Assembly (NCBI RefSeq): GCF_009557455.1
Contig: NZ_CP045651.1
Span: 1,922,001-1,986,000, forward strand
DNA from: Alistipes sp. dk3624
GTDB lineage: Bacteria; Bacteroidota; Bacteroidia; Bacteroidales; Rikenellaceae
DNA length: 64,000 nt
Direction of reading: 5' to 3'
Shown here: positions 63,671 through 64,000 of the stretch, in pieces
How positions within the stretch are numbered: position 1 is the first letter of the stretch
Layout: each line of letters starts with the position of its first letter
Made by a program: the position numbers and the translations under genes
The notes under the pieces: model-generated
Databases searched by the model: none
Told to the model about the DNA's origin: nothing
Seen by the model: only the letters and a program-made list of their open reading frames with translations

Positions 63671-63690
63671 ATTTCTCCGGTGTAAAACCT

Positions 63691-63698
63691 TACTTTTG
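63691..63698 (+). promoter_or_regulatory. Probable -7 box of murE
   Basis: TACTTTTG; fits TAnnTTTG. No TTG at the expected distance. Same octamer as upstream of ftsL. Confidence 0.55.
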
Positions 63699-63721
63699 TA
63701 CATTGCATAAAGTGTATATGG

Positions 63722-64000
63722 ATGTTACGTGAGCTATTGGTGGACGTGGAAGTGCTTTCGACGGCGGGAGACCTTTCGGTAGAAATTGACAATCTTGAGT
63801 TTGACTCGCGCGAGGCGAAGCCGGGAACGCTGTTTTTCGCCATGCGCGGAACGCAGACCGACGGACATCGCTTTATCGGGGCGGCCGTCGGTCTCGGAGC
63901 GTCGGCGGTAGTATGCGAAGAGTTGCCGGAAGAGTTGTGCGGTGGGGTGACCTATGTGCGGGTGGCGGATTCGACGGTTGCGCTGGGGCGCATCGCGTCG
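63722..64000 (+). CDS. murE: UDP-MurNAc-tripeptide synthetase, N-terminal part
   Basis: 93 residues, running off the right edge. The N-terminal uridine-binding domain is recognisable by D-S-R-E-A-K-P-G-T-L-F-F-A-M-R-G and D-G-H-R-F-I-G-A-A-V-G-L-G-A-S-A. MurE adds the third amino acid (meso-diaminopimelate, from dapF) to the murein precursor. It normally follows ftsI directly; here about 5 kb separates them. ATG at 63722 starts M-L-R-E-L-L. Confidence 0.93.
   Translation, partial: MLRELLVDVEVLSTAGDLSVEIDNLEFDSREAKPGTLFFAMRGTQTDGHRFIGAAVGLGASAVVCEELPEELCGGVTYVRVADSTVALGRIAS

Overview
This 64 kb window looks like chromosomal DNA of a Bacteroidota bacterium, most probably order Bacteroidales. 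The basis is: repeated promoters of the Bacteroidota type (TTG, 19-21 nt, TAnnTTTG); an F1Fo ATP synthase operon in the order beta-epsilon-(AtpI-like)-a-c-b-delta-alpha-gamma, with a signal peptide on subunit a; a lipoprotein member of the Omp85 superfamily (TamL type); a DUF4254/GT9 pair; a BACON-domain lipoprotein; a PadR/PspC operon; and an FtsI with a PASTA domain. The DNA is moderately GC-rich by eye, which would fit a Rikenellaceae/Alistipes-like organism, but that placement is inference. No rRNA, tRNA, CRISPR array, prophage or insertion sequence was seen.

Layout. 1-3.1 kb: start of pfkA, then a PspC/PadR/PspC/four-TM envelope-stress operon. 3.3-7.8 kb: exported sugar-chemistry cluster (Tat isomerase, WbuC cupin, Tat Gfo/Idh/MocA oxidoreductase, and a fusion of a tetraheme NapC/NirT cytochrome to a formylglycine-generating-enzyme-like domain). 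8.2-15.4 kb: ATP synthase. 15.6-23 kb: AraC regulator, an AT-rich orphan secreted protein, ComF, a zinc-ribbon protein, PriA, YitT and an aminotransferase. 23-31 kb: metG, ilvE, a helical protein, a HAD phosphatase, rdgB, recO and metK, the last with a SAM-II riboswitch in its leader. 31-35 kb: nitroreductase, PPOX, AlaX-like and TamL genes in one operon. 35-46 kb: dapF, a small acidic protein, a hydrolase, a manA/dCMP deaminase/DUF4435/cysE/sulfatase operon, an ABC exporter and galE. 46-48 kb: a second exported sugar pair (isomerase plus DUF1080). 48-56 kb: a conserved unknown, a glucosaminidase/LysM protein, DUF4254, GT9, two endonuclease/exonuclease/phosphatase proteins, gcvH and mdh. 56-64 kb: ftsL and ftsI, then about 5 kb of unrelated membrane genes, then the start of murE, so the division/cell-wall cluster is interrupted.

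The strongest points for a second look are the cytochrome-FGE fusion and its neighbours, which with the DUF1080/isomerase pair resemble the oxidation-elimination (3-keto-glycoside) route of sugar breakdown; the SAM-II riboswitch of metK; the PadR operon with a palindrome over its -33 box; the split dcw cluster; and a stand-alone TOPRIM-like DUF4435 protein.
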